The notes under the pieces are model-generated. The model did no database searches, was not told the DNA's origin, and worked only from the letters and a program-made list of their open reading frames with translations. A stretch of DNA of 64,000 nt from Alphaproteobacteria bacterium (GTDB taxonomy: Bacteria > Pseudomonadota > Alphaproteobacteria > UBA8366 > Aestuariispiraceae), in NCBI GenBank assembly GCA_030065235.1, contig JASJDC010000002.1:141001-205000 (forward strand). The letters are read 5' to 3'. Position 1 is the stretch's first letter. Each line of letters begins with the position of its first letter. The position numbers and the translations under genes were made by a program. This document shows positions 26,937 to 35,144 of this stretch, piece after piece.

Positions 26937-27917
26937 ATGGATTTCTTCAACAGACCGGTAGACGATCGCCCAGTGCGGGTCGCGTTTCTGCTGGTCCCGA
27001 ATTTCTCACTGATGTCGATGGCCTGCGCCATGGAGCCGCTGCGCGCCGCTAATGACATTCTGGGAGCCCAGGCCTATCGCTGGACCATCATGTCGCCGGA
27101 TGGCGGGGCCATCTCAGCCAGCAACGGCATCACGCTTGTGCCCGATCTGGGGATGGCCCCGGACGGGTTCGACATCGCCTTTGTAATCGGCGGCGTCGGC
27201 GTCGAGCAAATGGCCGATGACAGCATTCTGAATTGGCTGCGCCGGATTGTCCGTATGGGAACGCCTGTGGTGGGCGTCTCAACCGCGTCCTATCTGTTCG
27301 CCCGCGCCGGGCTCTTGGAGAACCGGCGCAGCACCATTCATTGGGACTATCTGGACGGCTTCCAAGAACGTTTCCCGAATCTGGAGGTCGACCGGAATCT
27401 ATTCGTGATCGACGGTCCGGTCGCAACCTGCGCCGGCGGCTCGGCGGCGATGGACATGATGCTGCATTTCTTCGGCGCCCGGCATGGCCACGCCGTCGCC
27501 GCGCAGATCACCGACTGGTTCGTCTTGAAGCGGATGCGCGATCCGGAGGAAGCCCAGCGCATGGACCTGCGCGCCCGCGTCGGCGTCAGCCACCCGAAGC
27601 TCTTGGCCTCGATCGCGATGATGGAGGAGAATCTGGAGACGCCGCTGGACCGCGAGCAGATCGCGCATGAGGTGAACCTCTCCACTCGGCAGCTTGAGCG
27701 GCTATTCTCCAAACACCTGAACACCACGCCCCGGAAATACTATTTCTCCTTGCGCATGCACAAAGCCCAGGCGTTGCTGCGCCAGACCTCGATGCCGATT
27801 CTGGATGTCGGACTGGCCTGCGGCTTCGTCTCCGCCAGCCATTTCGCCAAATGCTATCGCGAGTTCTTCCGGCGCACGCCGCGCGAGGATCGCGGCCCGG
27901 CGGTCGGGATCACGTAA
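26937..27917 (+). CDS. GlxA-family AraC-type transcriptional regulator
   Basis: This 326-residue regulator has an N-terminal DJ-1/PfpI-like domain (VRVAFLLVPNFSLMSMACAM onward, residues about 10-180) and a C-terminal AraC double helix-turn-helix (LSTRQLERLFSKHLNTTP, then ILDVGLACGFVSASHFAKCY). Relatives such as GbdR, CdhR and SouR respond to glycine betaine, carnitine or sarcosine, which suits its place directly after the MttB-family gene. I chose the ATG at 26937; an in-frame ATG at 26817 overlaps the methyltransferase stop (ATGA) and would add 40 residues unlike the family. Confidence 0.88.
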   Translation: MDFFNRPVDDRPVRVAFLLVPNFSLMSMACAMEPLRAANDILGAQAYRWTIMSPDGGAISASNGITLVPDLGMAPDGFDIAFVIGGVGVEQMADDSILNWLRRIVRMGTPVVGVSTASYLFARAGLLENRRSTIHWDYLDGFQERFPNLEVDRNLFVIDGPVATCAGGSAAMDMMLHFFGARHGHAVAAQITDWFVLKRMRDPEEAQRMDLRARVGVSHPKLLASIAMMEENLETPLDREQIAHEVNLSTRQLERLFSKHLNTTPRKYYFSLRMHKAQALLRQTSMPILDVGLACGFVSASHFAKCYREFFRRTPREDRGPAVGIT

Positions 27918-28416
27918 CGTCCGTTTGCTCGGTCTGTGAAGAGAGCCAAGCGGCGGCATCCGAGATTTCGCGCTCCGAAAAGACCCTGACGCCGTTTTCG
28001 CGCAGCAGGGCTGCGACCACGCCGAGCCCCGGTTTCTTCTGGCCGGAAAAGCGTCCATCGTAGATCGCTTGTGACCCGCAGGAGGGGCTGCCATCGGTCA
28101 AAAGGGCGGCGACGCAATTCTGCGCCCGGGCGAACGCCAGGGCCAGGTCCGCGCCGCGCCGGTAGGCGGCGGTTTCGTCCTGGCCGTCGGCGTCGATGAT
28201 ACGGGCGCCCTTGGCAAGCACGTCGCGCCCATCCCGGCCCGGTTCGATTTCGACGGGCAGGCGCGGCGTCGGCAGGCCGGCGGCGACCTCCGGGCAAAAG
28301 GGGACGCCGCGGCCGGTCTCGATCCAGTCTTTCAGGATGGCGCTGTCGAGGTCCTTCGAGCCGCCGTCATACCGGACCGGGCGGCCGATCAGGCAGGCGC
28401 TAATCAGAATCCGCAT
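27910..28416 (-). CDS. DUF523 protein
   Basis: This 168-residue protein matches DUF523: it begins MRILISACLIGRPVRYDGGS and contains CPEVAAGLPTPRLPVE, AALLTDGSPSCGSQAIYDG and a cysteine series (residues near 8, 41 and 105). The conserved cysteines suggest metal or cluster binding; the family has no settled function. I chose the ATG at 28414-28416 because upstream residues in the same frame belong to another frame of the aquaporin gene, which it overlaps by 17 bases. Its end overlaps the convergent regulator gene by 8 bases. Confidence 0.85.
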   Translation of the reverse strand: MRILISACLIGRPVRYDGGSKDLDSAILKDWIETGRGVPFCPEVAAGLPTPRLPVEIEPGRDGRDVLAKGARIIDADGQDETAAYRRGADLALAFARAQNCVAALLTDGSPSCGSQAIYDGRFSGQKKPGLGVVAALLRENGVRVFSEREISDAAAWLSSQTEQTDVT

Positions 28417-29071
28417 CTTCGGGCAGCAGCCAGGCGAAGACGCCCGTGGCCAGCGCGGCGCCGACGAACTGGGCCAGGATGAAACCGGGCGCGTGCGCCG
28501 GCAGGATGCCGGAGAAGGTGTCGGTGAAGCTGCGCGCGACGGTGACCGCCGGGTTGGCGAAGGAGGTCGAGGCGGTGAACCAATAGCCGGCGGTGATGTA
28601 AAGACCGACGGCGAAGGGCACCGCCTCCGGCCGCCAGCGCAGCACCGCCAAAATCGTCGAGACCAGACCGAAGGTCGCGACCAGCTCCGCAAACCATTGC
28701 GGCGGACCGGTCCTCAGATTGATCGAGGCTTGCAGGATCTCCTGAGCGAACATCGCATGCGCCGCCCAAACGCCTAGTATGCCGCCAACAACCTGGACGA
28801 TAATGTAAAGGATGCTGTCGGCTAGGGAGATCTCGCGGCGGATCAGAAATGCAACGGTGACGGCCGGATTGAAATGCGCGCCTGAGATCGGGCCGAACAT
28901 CAGGATCAGCACCACCAGGATGGCACCGGTGGCGATCGTATTCCCCAGCAGGGCGATGGCGACATTGCCGCCGGCCAGGGTCTCGCCCATGATCCCGGAG
29001 CCGACGACAGTGGCGAGCAGAAAAGCGGTCCCCAACGCCTCAGCGGCCAGTCGACGCGGACGGTCAAGCAT
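28400..29071 (-). CDS. aqpS: Aquaglyceroporin (MIP family, AqpS-like)
   Basis: This 223-residue channel has six membrane segments and both NPA boxes, ISGAHFNPAVTVAF and TSFANPAVTVARSF. It follows the arsenate reductase gene by 44 bases on the same strand, the arrangement of AqpS, which lets arsenite made by ArsC leave the cell down its gradient in rhizobia. I chose the ATG at 29069-29071 (MLDRPRRLAAEALGTAF) rather than an upstream in-frame start. The arsenite role is inferred from the neighbour; a general small-solute channel is the alternative. Confidence 0.87.
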   Translation of the reverse strand: MLDRPRRLAAEALGTAFLLATVVGSGIMGETLAGGNVAIALLGNTIATGAILVVLILMFGPISGAHFNPAVTVAFLIRREISLADSILYIIVQVVGGILGVWAAHAMFAQEILQASINLRTGPPQWFAELVATFGLVSTILAVLRWRPEAVPFAVGLYITAGYWFTASTSFANPAVTVARSFTDTFSGILPAHAPGFILAQFVGAALATGVFAWLLPEDADSD

Positions 29072-29115
29072 CGGGACACCTGAAAGAAATGCGACGGCGT
29101 CGTCGCTTGAAAGAG

Positions 29116-29616
29116 CTATTTCGGATCGCCGATACGATCCAGATGATCTTGTAGGGCGAGTCGGTCGATCGAGGCCAGCGGCAAATTGACGAAGATCGAG
29201 ATGCGCGCGTTGAGCATCCGGAACGCGTCGGCGAAGGCGGCGGCTTTCTCCGCGTCCGTTCCGGTCTGGGCGGCCGGATCCGGGACGCCCCAATGGGCGG
29301 ACATCGGCTGTCCCGGCCAGACCGGACAGACCTCGTTCGCCGCGTTGTCGCAGACGGTAAAGACGAAATCCATCTTCGGCGCTTCTGGGCCTGCGAACTC
29401 GTCCCAGTTCTTCGAGCGGAAATCATCGGTGGGGAAATTCATGTGTTTCAAAAGATCGATGGCGAACGGGTTGACCTGTCCCGCCGGCTGACTGCCGGCG
29501 CTGTAGGCTTGGAAACGCCCGGCGCCTTCACGGTTCAGGATCGCCTCGGCCAGAATGCTTCGGGCCGAATTGCCGGTGCAGAGGAATAGCACATTGTAGT
29601 TCGTGTCGCTGTCCAT
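29116..29616 (-). CDS. arsC: Arsenate reductase, low-molecular-weight phosphatase type
   Basis: This 166-residue protein has the CX5R phosphatase loop in NVLFLCTGNSARSILAEAI and a later cysteine pair region in FTVCDNAANEVCPVWPG, which together make the thioredoxin-linked ArsC active site. It reduces arsenate to arsenite in the cytoplasm. I chose the ATG at 29614-29616; the in-frame region upstream is not family-like. It heads an operon with the aquaglyceroporin and DUF523 genes. No ArsR regulator gene is next to it, which is unusual for this kind of cluster. Confidence 0.9.
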   Translation of the reverse strand: MDSDTNYNVLFLCTGNSARSILAEAILNREGAGRFQAYSAGSQPAGQVNPFAIDLLKHMNFPTDDFRSKNWDEFAGPEAPKMDFVFTVCDNAANEVCPVWPGQPMSAHWGVPDPAAQTGTDAEKAAAFADAFRMLNARISIFVNLPLASIDRLALQDHLDRIGDPK

Positions 29617-29789
29617 GGTCTCGCGCTTTTGAAGCTGTTGGCATAGGGGCTCGTTGGTTCCAAATCCGTACGCCCGTTTCAAATGAAGGTTTGATGACGG
29701 TCCGCGCCCGCCGCAACGGATTTGCATGGCGATGGCGAAACGGACATGGTCGCTCTGACCGCTACGCGAAACTTAGAGAGGGATGCAGC

Positions 29790-30116
29790 ATGTTGTTTGA
29801 TGTTCGGACCTATACCGTGAAGCCGGGAACGATGGGCGATCATTTGGCGCTCTATGATGAATTTGGCCGCGAGCCTCAGTTCCGCTGCCTCGGCGAGCCG
29901 GCGCTCTATATGCAGGCCGAGACCGGGAACCCGAACGAATATGTCCATATCTGGGTCTACGAAAACGCCGCGGACCGCGAGGCGAAGCGTGCGAGGCTTT
30001 GGGCTGACCCGGACTGGCTGACCTATATCGAGAAGAGCCGGGCGCTGGACGCTCTGGTCTCGCAGAGCAATAGGCTGATGAAACCGGTCAGCTTTATGCC
30101 GCCGTTGAAGCGATAG
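29790..30116 (+). CDS. NIPSNAP-family small protein
   Basis: This 108-residue protein begins MLFDVRTYTVKPGTMGDHLA and contains EYVHIWVYENAADREAKRAR, the alpha-beta barrel pattern of NIPSNAP proteins, whose bacterial members mostly lack a known activity and resemble antibiotic-biosynthesis monooxygenase-fold proteins. I chose the ATG at 29790 because the in-frame extension upstream crosses the promoter region of the arsC gene. It is convergent with the MetF-like gene. Confidence 0.8.
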   Translation: MLFDVRTYTVKPGTMGDHLALYDEFGREPQFRCLGEPALYMQAETGNPNEYVHIWVYENAADREAKRARLWADPDWLTYIEKSRALDALVSQSNRLMKPVSFMPPLKR

Positions 30117-30143
30117 GACGCGTGCGGCGCAGGGCTGGCCCGA

Positions 30144-31046
30144 TCAGCCGATTTCGACCGTGACGTCGAACCCGCCCTTGCCGTTTAGATCAAACTGTCC
30201 GGCCTGCACGGCGCGGGTCCATTGCGCGGTCTTTTTCAGCCCGCCCAACGGATACATGTGCACCAACTCGATCCCGCAGTCGGGGTCGTCCGCCTTATAG
30301 GCGGCGAGATCGGCGATCAGCCGGTCGGGCGCGTTTACGGTCATCAGCTTGGCGACATGCATCGCCTGCTTTTTCAGAAAATTCATCGACGGGCCGATGC
30401 CGCAGGCCATAGCGTGTTTCAGCAGGGTCTTGATCGTCGCCAGACCCGGCGCGCCGATATGGATCGGCAGACAGTTGCCCGCCGCCCTGATGCGTTTGTC
30501 CCAGTCGATGATCGGGGCCGCCTCAAAGCAGAATTGCGTGGTGATATACATGTCCAAACCATGGTCCGCGGCGAAGGCGTTCTTCCGCGCCAGCGCTTCG
30601 GCGACATCCGCCTCGGAGATATCCGGCGTGCCTTCGGGATGGCCGGCGACGCCCAGCCGCGTAATCCCGTATTCCTGCAGCAGGCCGGTTTCGAGAATCT
30701 GGATCGTCGCGTCGAAAACGCCGACCGGCCGGTCGACGCCGCCGCCGATCAGCAGCGCCTCGTCGATATCCGCCTCGCCCTTCAGCCGCTTCAGACTCTC
30801 ATCCAGGAAAGCGACGTTCGGGATCGAGCGCGCGGCGAGATGCGGGACCGGGACCATGCCCTGGGCGCGCAGTTTCACCGCCGACGCGATCGTGTCTGCG
30901 ATGTCGGAACCGGGCAGGAAAGTGACATAAACCGCCGTTCCCTCGGCCAGGTGCGCGCGGAAGTCCTCGACCTTCGAGGCCTGGCTGGGCGTCACCTCGC
31001 AGGTCGCGCCGGCCATCAGGGATTGGATCTGGTCTTTGGTCGCCAT
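30144..31046 (-). CDS. metF: MetF-like methylenetetrahydrofolate reductase
   Basis: This 300-residue TIM-barrel protein belongs to the methylenetetrahydrofolate reductase family in a divergent form: MVPVPHLAARSIPN, ALLIGGGVDRPVG and FCFEAAPIIDWDKRIR match the flavin and folate pocket pattern. In this operon it probably runs from methyl-THF to methylene-THF, since a corrinoid methyltransferase and its activase precede it. I chose the ATG at 31044-31046 (MATKDQIQSLMAGATCEVTP); upstream in-frame residues lie antisense-like inside the activase gene. The direction of the reaction is inferred. Confidence 0.82.
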   Translation of the reverse strand: MATKDQIQSLMAGATCEVTPSQASKVEDFRAHLAEGTAVYVTFLPGSDIADTIASAVKLRAQGMVPVPHLAARSIPNVAFLDESLKRLKGEADIDEALLIGGGVDRPVGVFDATIQILETGLLQEYGITRLGVAGHPEGTPDISEADVAEALARKNAFAADHGLDMYITTQFCFEAAPIIDWDKRIRAAGNCLPIHIGAPGLATIKTLLKHAMACGIGPSMNFLKKQAMHVAKLMTVNAPDRLIADLAAYKADDPDCGIELVHMYPLGGLKKTAQWTRAVQAGQFDLNGKGGFDVTVEIG

Positions 31047-31081
31047 GATCGGCACTCCGGGAAAAGACTCTTCGGCCAGGA

Positions 31082-33175
31082 TCAGCCGCGCCGGCGACGG
31101 CGCCGCGCCCGCGCCGGCTGGTCGGATGCGGTCTGCGCCTCGGCGGGGCGCGGCTCGGGCAGCCTGACTGCGGCCCGCAACTTGGGGAAGGGGGCGGTCT
31201 TGTGCGGGATCGCCATCGCGCCGACGAAATGCTCCTGGAAGCGCGGCTCGACGGCGGTTTCGATCTTCTCGATCCGTGCGACGAGCTCCCGGATCTCGTC
31301 CCGCGCCTGTTTGTTCAGCAGTGCGATCCGGGCGCCGGTCCCCGCCGCATTGCCGACCGAGACCACATTCTCCAATGCGCAATCGGGAACGAGCCCCAGG
31401 ATCATCGCGTATTTGGCGTCGATATGGCTGCCGAACGCGCCGGCCAGGACCACCCGTTCCGGCGGCGCGCCCATCTTGTCGACTAGCAGTTGGGCCCCGG
31501 CGTAGAGCGCGGCCTTCGCTAATTGGATGGCCCGCACATCGGCCTGGGTCACCCGGATCTCCGGCTCGCCTCGATGGAGGATATAGGCATGGGTGCGGCC
31601 GTCGGGGACGATCCGGTCGGTGCGGGCCGCCATGGCGCCGTCGATCACCCCGTCTTCCGTAATCAAGCCGGCCAGGAACATTTCCGCCAAGACTTCGATG
31701 ATGCCGGAGCCGCAGATTCCAGTGACGCCCGTCTTGCCCGCGGCCGCGTCGAAACCGGGCTCGTCCGACCAGAGGTCCGACCCGATGATGCTGAAACGCG
31801 GCTCCAGGCTCTGCGCATCGATCCGGACGCGTTCGATGGCCCCGGGGGCGGCCCGCTGGCCGGATGTGATCTGCGCGCCTTCCAGCGCTGGGCCGGTCGG
31901 GCTGGAGCAGGCCAGCAACCGCTGCTTGTTGCCGTAGATGATTTCGGCGTTGGTGCCGACATCGACGACGAGCGTCATCTCATCGCGGAATTGCGGACCT
32001 TCCGACAGGACCACGGCCGCCGCGTCGGCGCCGACATGCCCGGCGACGCAGGGCAGGAAATAGGCGCGCGCGCCGATATTGGTCTTGCCGACTAGGTCGA
32101 GCTCGGCGGCGCGGATGCGCACCGCCTGATTGGTCGCCAAGGCGAAGGGCGCCCAGCCCAGCTCGGTCGGATCGATGCCCAACATCAGGTGATGCATGAT
32201 CGGATTGCCGACCAGCACCAGTTCCAGAATGTCCGCCGTATCCACCTCGGCTTCCAACCCGGCCTGGGTCAGCAGATAGCCGAGCGTCTCGCGCACCGCC
32301 TGGGTCATGTCCTTGTCGCCGCCGGGATTCATCATGACATAGCTGACCCGACTCATCAGGTCTTCGCCGAAGCGGATCTGCGGGTTCATCGCGCCGACAG
32401 ACGCGACGACAGCGCCGGTATGAAGATCGGTCAGATGCAGGGACATGGTGGTCGAGCCGATATCGACCGCCGCCCCATAGGCTTTGTCATGAAAGCCGGG
32501 CCAGACCGCCACCAACGCGTCGCCGTCGCGGATCGCCGCCGTGATTTTCCAATCGCCGCCCCGCAAGGCCTTTTGCAGCGCCTGCATTACCGGCAGATCG
32601 ACCCGCGCCAGCTTGGCGACGCCCCATTGCGTGTGCAGGGCCGCCTCAACGCGCTCCAAATCGCCGCTCGGATGGTGCATGTCCGGCTCTGCCACCTCGA
32701 GATAATGCAGCGTGACGATCGGATCGATTTCGATGGCGCGCGCCTCGGCGCGTTTGCGCACGATCTGGCGGTGGACCTGGCTGTCTTCGGGAATATCGAT
32801 GACGCAGTCCCCGAGCAGCTTGCTCTGGCAGCCAAGGCGCCGATCGTCCTTGAGCGGCCGTTTCGAGGCGTAGCGCGTTTCGGTCTGGTTGCGTTCCGAG
32901 AGATGGTCGGGCGCGCTCTTCAATTCGAATTTCGGGAAATCGCCGACGCTCTGGATACACTGGCAGCGGCCGCAAATGCCGCGTCCGCCGCAGACCGAGT
33001 CGAGGTCCACGCCCAGCGTCCGCGCGGCCTGCAGAACGGAGGTTCCGGCGGCGAAGGCGCCGCGCTTGCCGGAAGGGGTGAACACGACACGGACTTGGTC
33101 CGGGTTTTCGGCAATTGAAGTGTCGGCGCTAGTCTGCGAATCCGCCACTGAGGAATTCACGCTGGACACGAGCAT
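31082..33175 (-). CDS. RamA/RACo-like reductive activase of corrinoid proteins (ferredoxin plus ASKHA domain, DUF4445)
   Basis: This 697-residue protein has a plant-type [2Fe-2S] domain at the N-terminus, with ligands C62, C68 and C71 in DSVCGGRGICGRCQC and a fourth in DRRLGCQSK. A large ASKHA ATPase part follows (GAAVDIGSTTMSLHLTDL, VVDVGTNAEIIYGN). RACo-like proteins use ATP to return the inactive cob(II)alamin of corrinoid proteins to cob(I)alamin. It lies 30 bases after the methyl-THF:corrinoid methyltransferase gene and 35 before the MetF-like gene. The C-terminus ends in an unusual run of arginines (ARARRRRRRG). Confidence 0.9.
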   Translation of the reverse strand: MLVSSVNSSVADSQTSADTSIAENPDQVRVVFTPSGKRGAFAAGTSVLQAARTLGVDLDSVCGGRGICGRCQCIQSVGDFPKFELKSAPDHLSERNQTETRYASKRPLKDDRRLGCQSKLLGDCVIDIPEDSQVHRQIVRKRAEARAIEIDPIVTLHYLEVAEPDMHHPSGDLERVEAALHTQWGVAKLARVDLPVMQALQKALRGGDWKITAAIRDGDALVAVWPGFHDKAYGAAVDIGSTTMSLHLTDLHTGAVVASVGAMNPQIRFGEDLMSRVSYVMMNPGGDKDMTQAVRETLGYLLTQAGLEAEVDTADILELVLVGNPIMHHLMLGIDPTELGWAPFALATNQAVRIRAAELDLVGKTNIGARAYFLPCVAGHVGADAAAVVLSEGPQFRDEMTLVVDVGTNAEIIYGNKQRLLACSSPTGPALEGAQITSGQRAAPGAIERVRIDAQSLEPRFSIIGSDLWSDEPGFDAAAGKTGVTGICGSGIIEVLAEMFLAGLITEDGVIDGAMAARTDRIVPDGRTHAYILHRGEPEIRVTQADVRAIQLAKAALYAGAQLLVDKMGAPPERVVLAGAFGSHIDAKYAMILGLVPDCALENVVSVGNAAGTGARIALLNKQARDEIRELVARIEKIETAVEPRFQEHFVGAMAIPHKTAPFPKLRAAVRLPEPRPAEAQTASDQPARARRRRRRG

Positions 33176-33205
33176 ACGAAGATCGCGGCTGCGCCGCCTT
33201 GGCGC

Positions 33206-34114
33206 CTAAGCCGCCCGCCGCCGACGCCGTTCGCCCCGGCCGCCGCGCGCGCTCCCTTCGCCTTCCGGCGCCGGCTCGCGGAATTTACGGATCCACTTGG
33301 CGCAGTCCCGGTCGACGCCGTTGATCACGTCGGCCCCCATTAGCGCAACCATTTCCGGCGCGTGCAGCGGGTTCAGGATGGCTGAGGTCATGCCGGCCCC
33401 CGCCGCCATCGTCAGGAACGAGCCGTTCAGATGATGACGGTTGGGCAGACCGAAGCTGATATTCGAGGCGCCGCAGGTCGTGTTCACCTTCAACTCCTCG
33501 CGCAACCGTCGGATCAGGGCAAGAGCGCCGCGCCCCGCCGCGCCCAAGGCGCCGATCGGCATGACCAGCGGATCGATGACGACGTCCGACCGGGGGATGC
33601 CGTGATCCTCCGCCCTTTCGACAATCGTTTTGGCGACGTCGAAACGGACATCGGGGTCTTCGGAAATGCCGGTTTCGTCATTCGAGATTCCAACAACCGC
33701 GCAGCCATATTTCTTGACCATCGGCAGGATCGCCTCCAGCCGCTCCTCCTCGCCGGTCACGGAGTTCAGCAGCGGTTTGCCCTGGTAGGCCTCCAGGCCC
33801 GCTTCCAGCGCCTCGACGATGGATGAATCGATCGCCAAGGGGACGTCGACCAAGCTCTGCACCAGGCGGATCGTATCGGCCAGAATCTTCGGCTCATCCG
33901 CCAGGGGTATGCCGGCGTTGACATCCAGCATATGCGCGCCGGCGGCGACTTGCGCCAGAGCGTCTGATTCGACGGTCGTGAAATCGCCCGCCTTCATTTC
34001 CGCCGCCAGTTTTTTGCGACCGGTCGGATTGATTCGCTCGCCGATGACGCAGAATGGCCGGTCGAAGCCGATCACGACCTCTTTCGTTGCGGAACTGATT
34101 ACAGTGTCGGTCAT
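33206..34114 (-). CDS. Methyltetrahydrofolate:corrinoid methyltransferase (pterin-binding barrel)
   Basis: This 302-residue protein has the pterin-binding fold shared with AcsE, MtrH-like and MtvA proteins: FCVIGERINPTGRKKLAAEM at the N-terminus, AHMLDVNAGIPLADE, PLAIDSSIVEALEAGLEAY and NTTCGASNISFGLPNRH. It moves a methyl group between a corrinoid protein and tetrahydrofolate. I chose the ATG at 34112-34114 because upstream in-frame codons are basic and unlike the family. The tail RGGRGERRRRRAA is arginine-rich. It is the first gene of the operon with the activase and MetF-like genes. Confidence 0.9.
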   Translation of the reverse strand: MTDTVISSATKEVVIGFDRPFCVIGERINPTGRKKLAAEMKAGDFTTVESDALAQVAAGAHMLDVNAGIPLADEPKILADTIRLVQSLVDVPLAIDSSIVEALEAGLEAYQGKPLLNSVTGEEERLEAILPMVKKYGCAVVGISNDETGISEDPDVRFDVAKTIVERAEDHGIPRSDVVIDPLVMPIGALGAAGRGALALIRRLREELKVNTTCGASNISFGLPNRHHLNGSFLTMAAGAGMTSAILNPLHAPEMVALMGADVINGVDRDCAKWIRKFREPAPEGEGSARGGRGERRRRRAA

Positions 34115-34332
34115 AGCCGGATGATCCTTCCGTCGCTGGTCGCGCTGCGTCCTTTTGTCCCTCAGCCTCGCGCCGTCGCCCAAGGCATGTGCGCGTGGCC
34201 GGGCGTTCGCCGCGCCAACGCTTGTGTATGGCGCGCTCCGCGGCCCTCGGATCGCCGACTTGCGCCCTAAAGCTTCCCGACCGCGCCATGTCGCAATCTC
34301 CGACGGCCCGCATTTTTTTCTTGAGTCTAATT

Positions 34333-34348
34333 GAATATTCTAATATTC
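34333..34348. promoter_or_regulatory. AT-rich perfect dyad before the LuxR-type gene
   Basis: GAATATT and AATATTC form a perfect 7-base inverted repeat around a 2-base centre (CT), 38 bases before the LuxR-type start, inside the most AT-rich part of the 271-base divergent intergenic region. It could be an operator for the LuxR protein itself or part of the promoter. The opposite gene is the corrinoid methyltransferase operon, so a regulator bound here might influence both. Confidence 0.45.
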
Positions 34349-34385
34349 GTTCTTCGTGGGTAACGAAAAAGAAGGATTGGTCGGT

Positions 34386-35084
34386 ATGAGTGTTATTAGG
34401 CGTATTGTCGTTCAAAGCGTGTTTCCCCTTGAGCGCGCCGGCGTGACCGGGCTTGTCCGCTCGCTGTGGGCGTCTGCGGATATTCGTGAAGGAGCGACGC
34501 TTGAAGCGCTTGAAACGGGCGGCGCATTGCTGCGCGACCCCGCATGTGCGCCGGACCTCGTGATCGTCGATTGGCGGACGCCGGAACAGGCGACGACAGT
34601 GGTCCGCGGTCTGGCGGACGGGCATTCGGCGATCATCGTCGCGCTAACCGACGACGGCTCGCTGGGTTGCGTCCGGCGCGCCGTGACGATGGGCGCGTCG
34701 GCGGTCGTGGATGTGAACACAGCCCCGGATGTGTTGAAGGCGATCCTGTCCTTCGCGGCGGAAGGCGGCGATTACGTGCCGGTGAGCGTTTTGGGCGACC
34801 TGTCGGCCGGCCCCGGCGGCGTGCGTCCGCTCTCGACGAGCGGCTATTCCGGCGGCGCGTCGGGCGGCGTTGTCGTCGACGATCCCGCTTTCGCCCACCT
34901 GACGCGACGTCAGCGCGAGGTGCTGAAATTGGTGTCGCGCGGCCTGTCCAACGAGGAAATCGCCCTTGAAATGGGCGTCACCCTGAACACGGTGAAATCC
35001 CATGTCAGCAGCATGTTGCGGGCGTTGGGCGTCAAACGCCGGACACAGGCGATGCGGTTGATGACCGACACGGCCTACGCCTGA
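34386..35084 (+). CDS. LuxR/GerE-type regulator with atypical receiver-like domain
   Basis: This 232-residue protein has a C-terminal GerE helix-turn-helix (FAHLTRRQREVLKLVSRGL, then NEEIALEMGVTLNTVKSHVS) and an N-terminal receiver-like fold. The position of the phosphorylated aspartate is present in LVIVDWRTPE, but the acidic pair usual at the first strand is missing (VIRRIVVQSVFPLERAG) and the conserved lysine near the fifth strand is not seen in ASAVVDVNTAPD. It may therefore work without phosphorylation. No histidine kinase is nearby. It is divergent from the corrinoid methyltransferase operon. Confidence 0.85.
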   Translation: MSVIRRIVVQSVFPLERAGVTGLVRSLWASADIREGATLEALETGGALLRDPACAPDLVIVDWRTPEQATTVVRGLADGHSAIIVALTDDGSLGCVRRAVTMGASAVVDVNTAPDVLKAILSFAAEGGDYVPVSVLGDLSAGPGGVRPLSTSGYSGGASGGVVVDDPAFAHLTRRQREVLKLVSRGLSNEEIALEMGVTLNTVKSHVSSMLRALGVKRRTQAMRLMTDTAYA

Positions 35085-35109
35085 GACGGCGCGCCGGTCT
35101 GACGAAGAG

Positions 35110-35137
35110 GGGGCGTCGGCGGGGCGCCCCTTTCTTT
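35110..35137. terminator. Rho-independent terminator between convergent genes
   Basis: GGGGCG at 35110-35115 pairs with CGCCCC at 35125-35130 and is followed by TTTCTTT. It lies 25 bases after the LuxR-type stop codon, with the convergent ABC permease gene ending at 35145. On the plus strand the T-run makes it a plausible terminator. Confidence 0.65.
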
Positions 35138-35144
35138 ATGTGCG

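Noticed and set aside
28417..28692. In-frame extension of the DUF523 gene to 28692
   Set aside because: It is a shadow of the aquaglyceroporin gene; the family starts at MRILISACL.
31047..31382. In-frame extension of the MetF-like gene to 31382
   Set aside because: It lies inside the activase coding region in another frame and has low-complexity arginine-rich translation; the normal start is at 31046.
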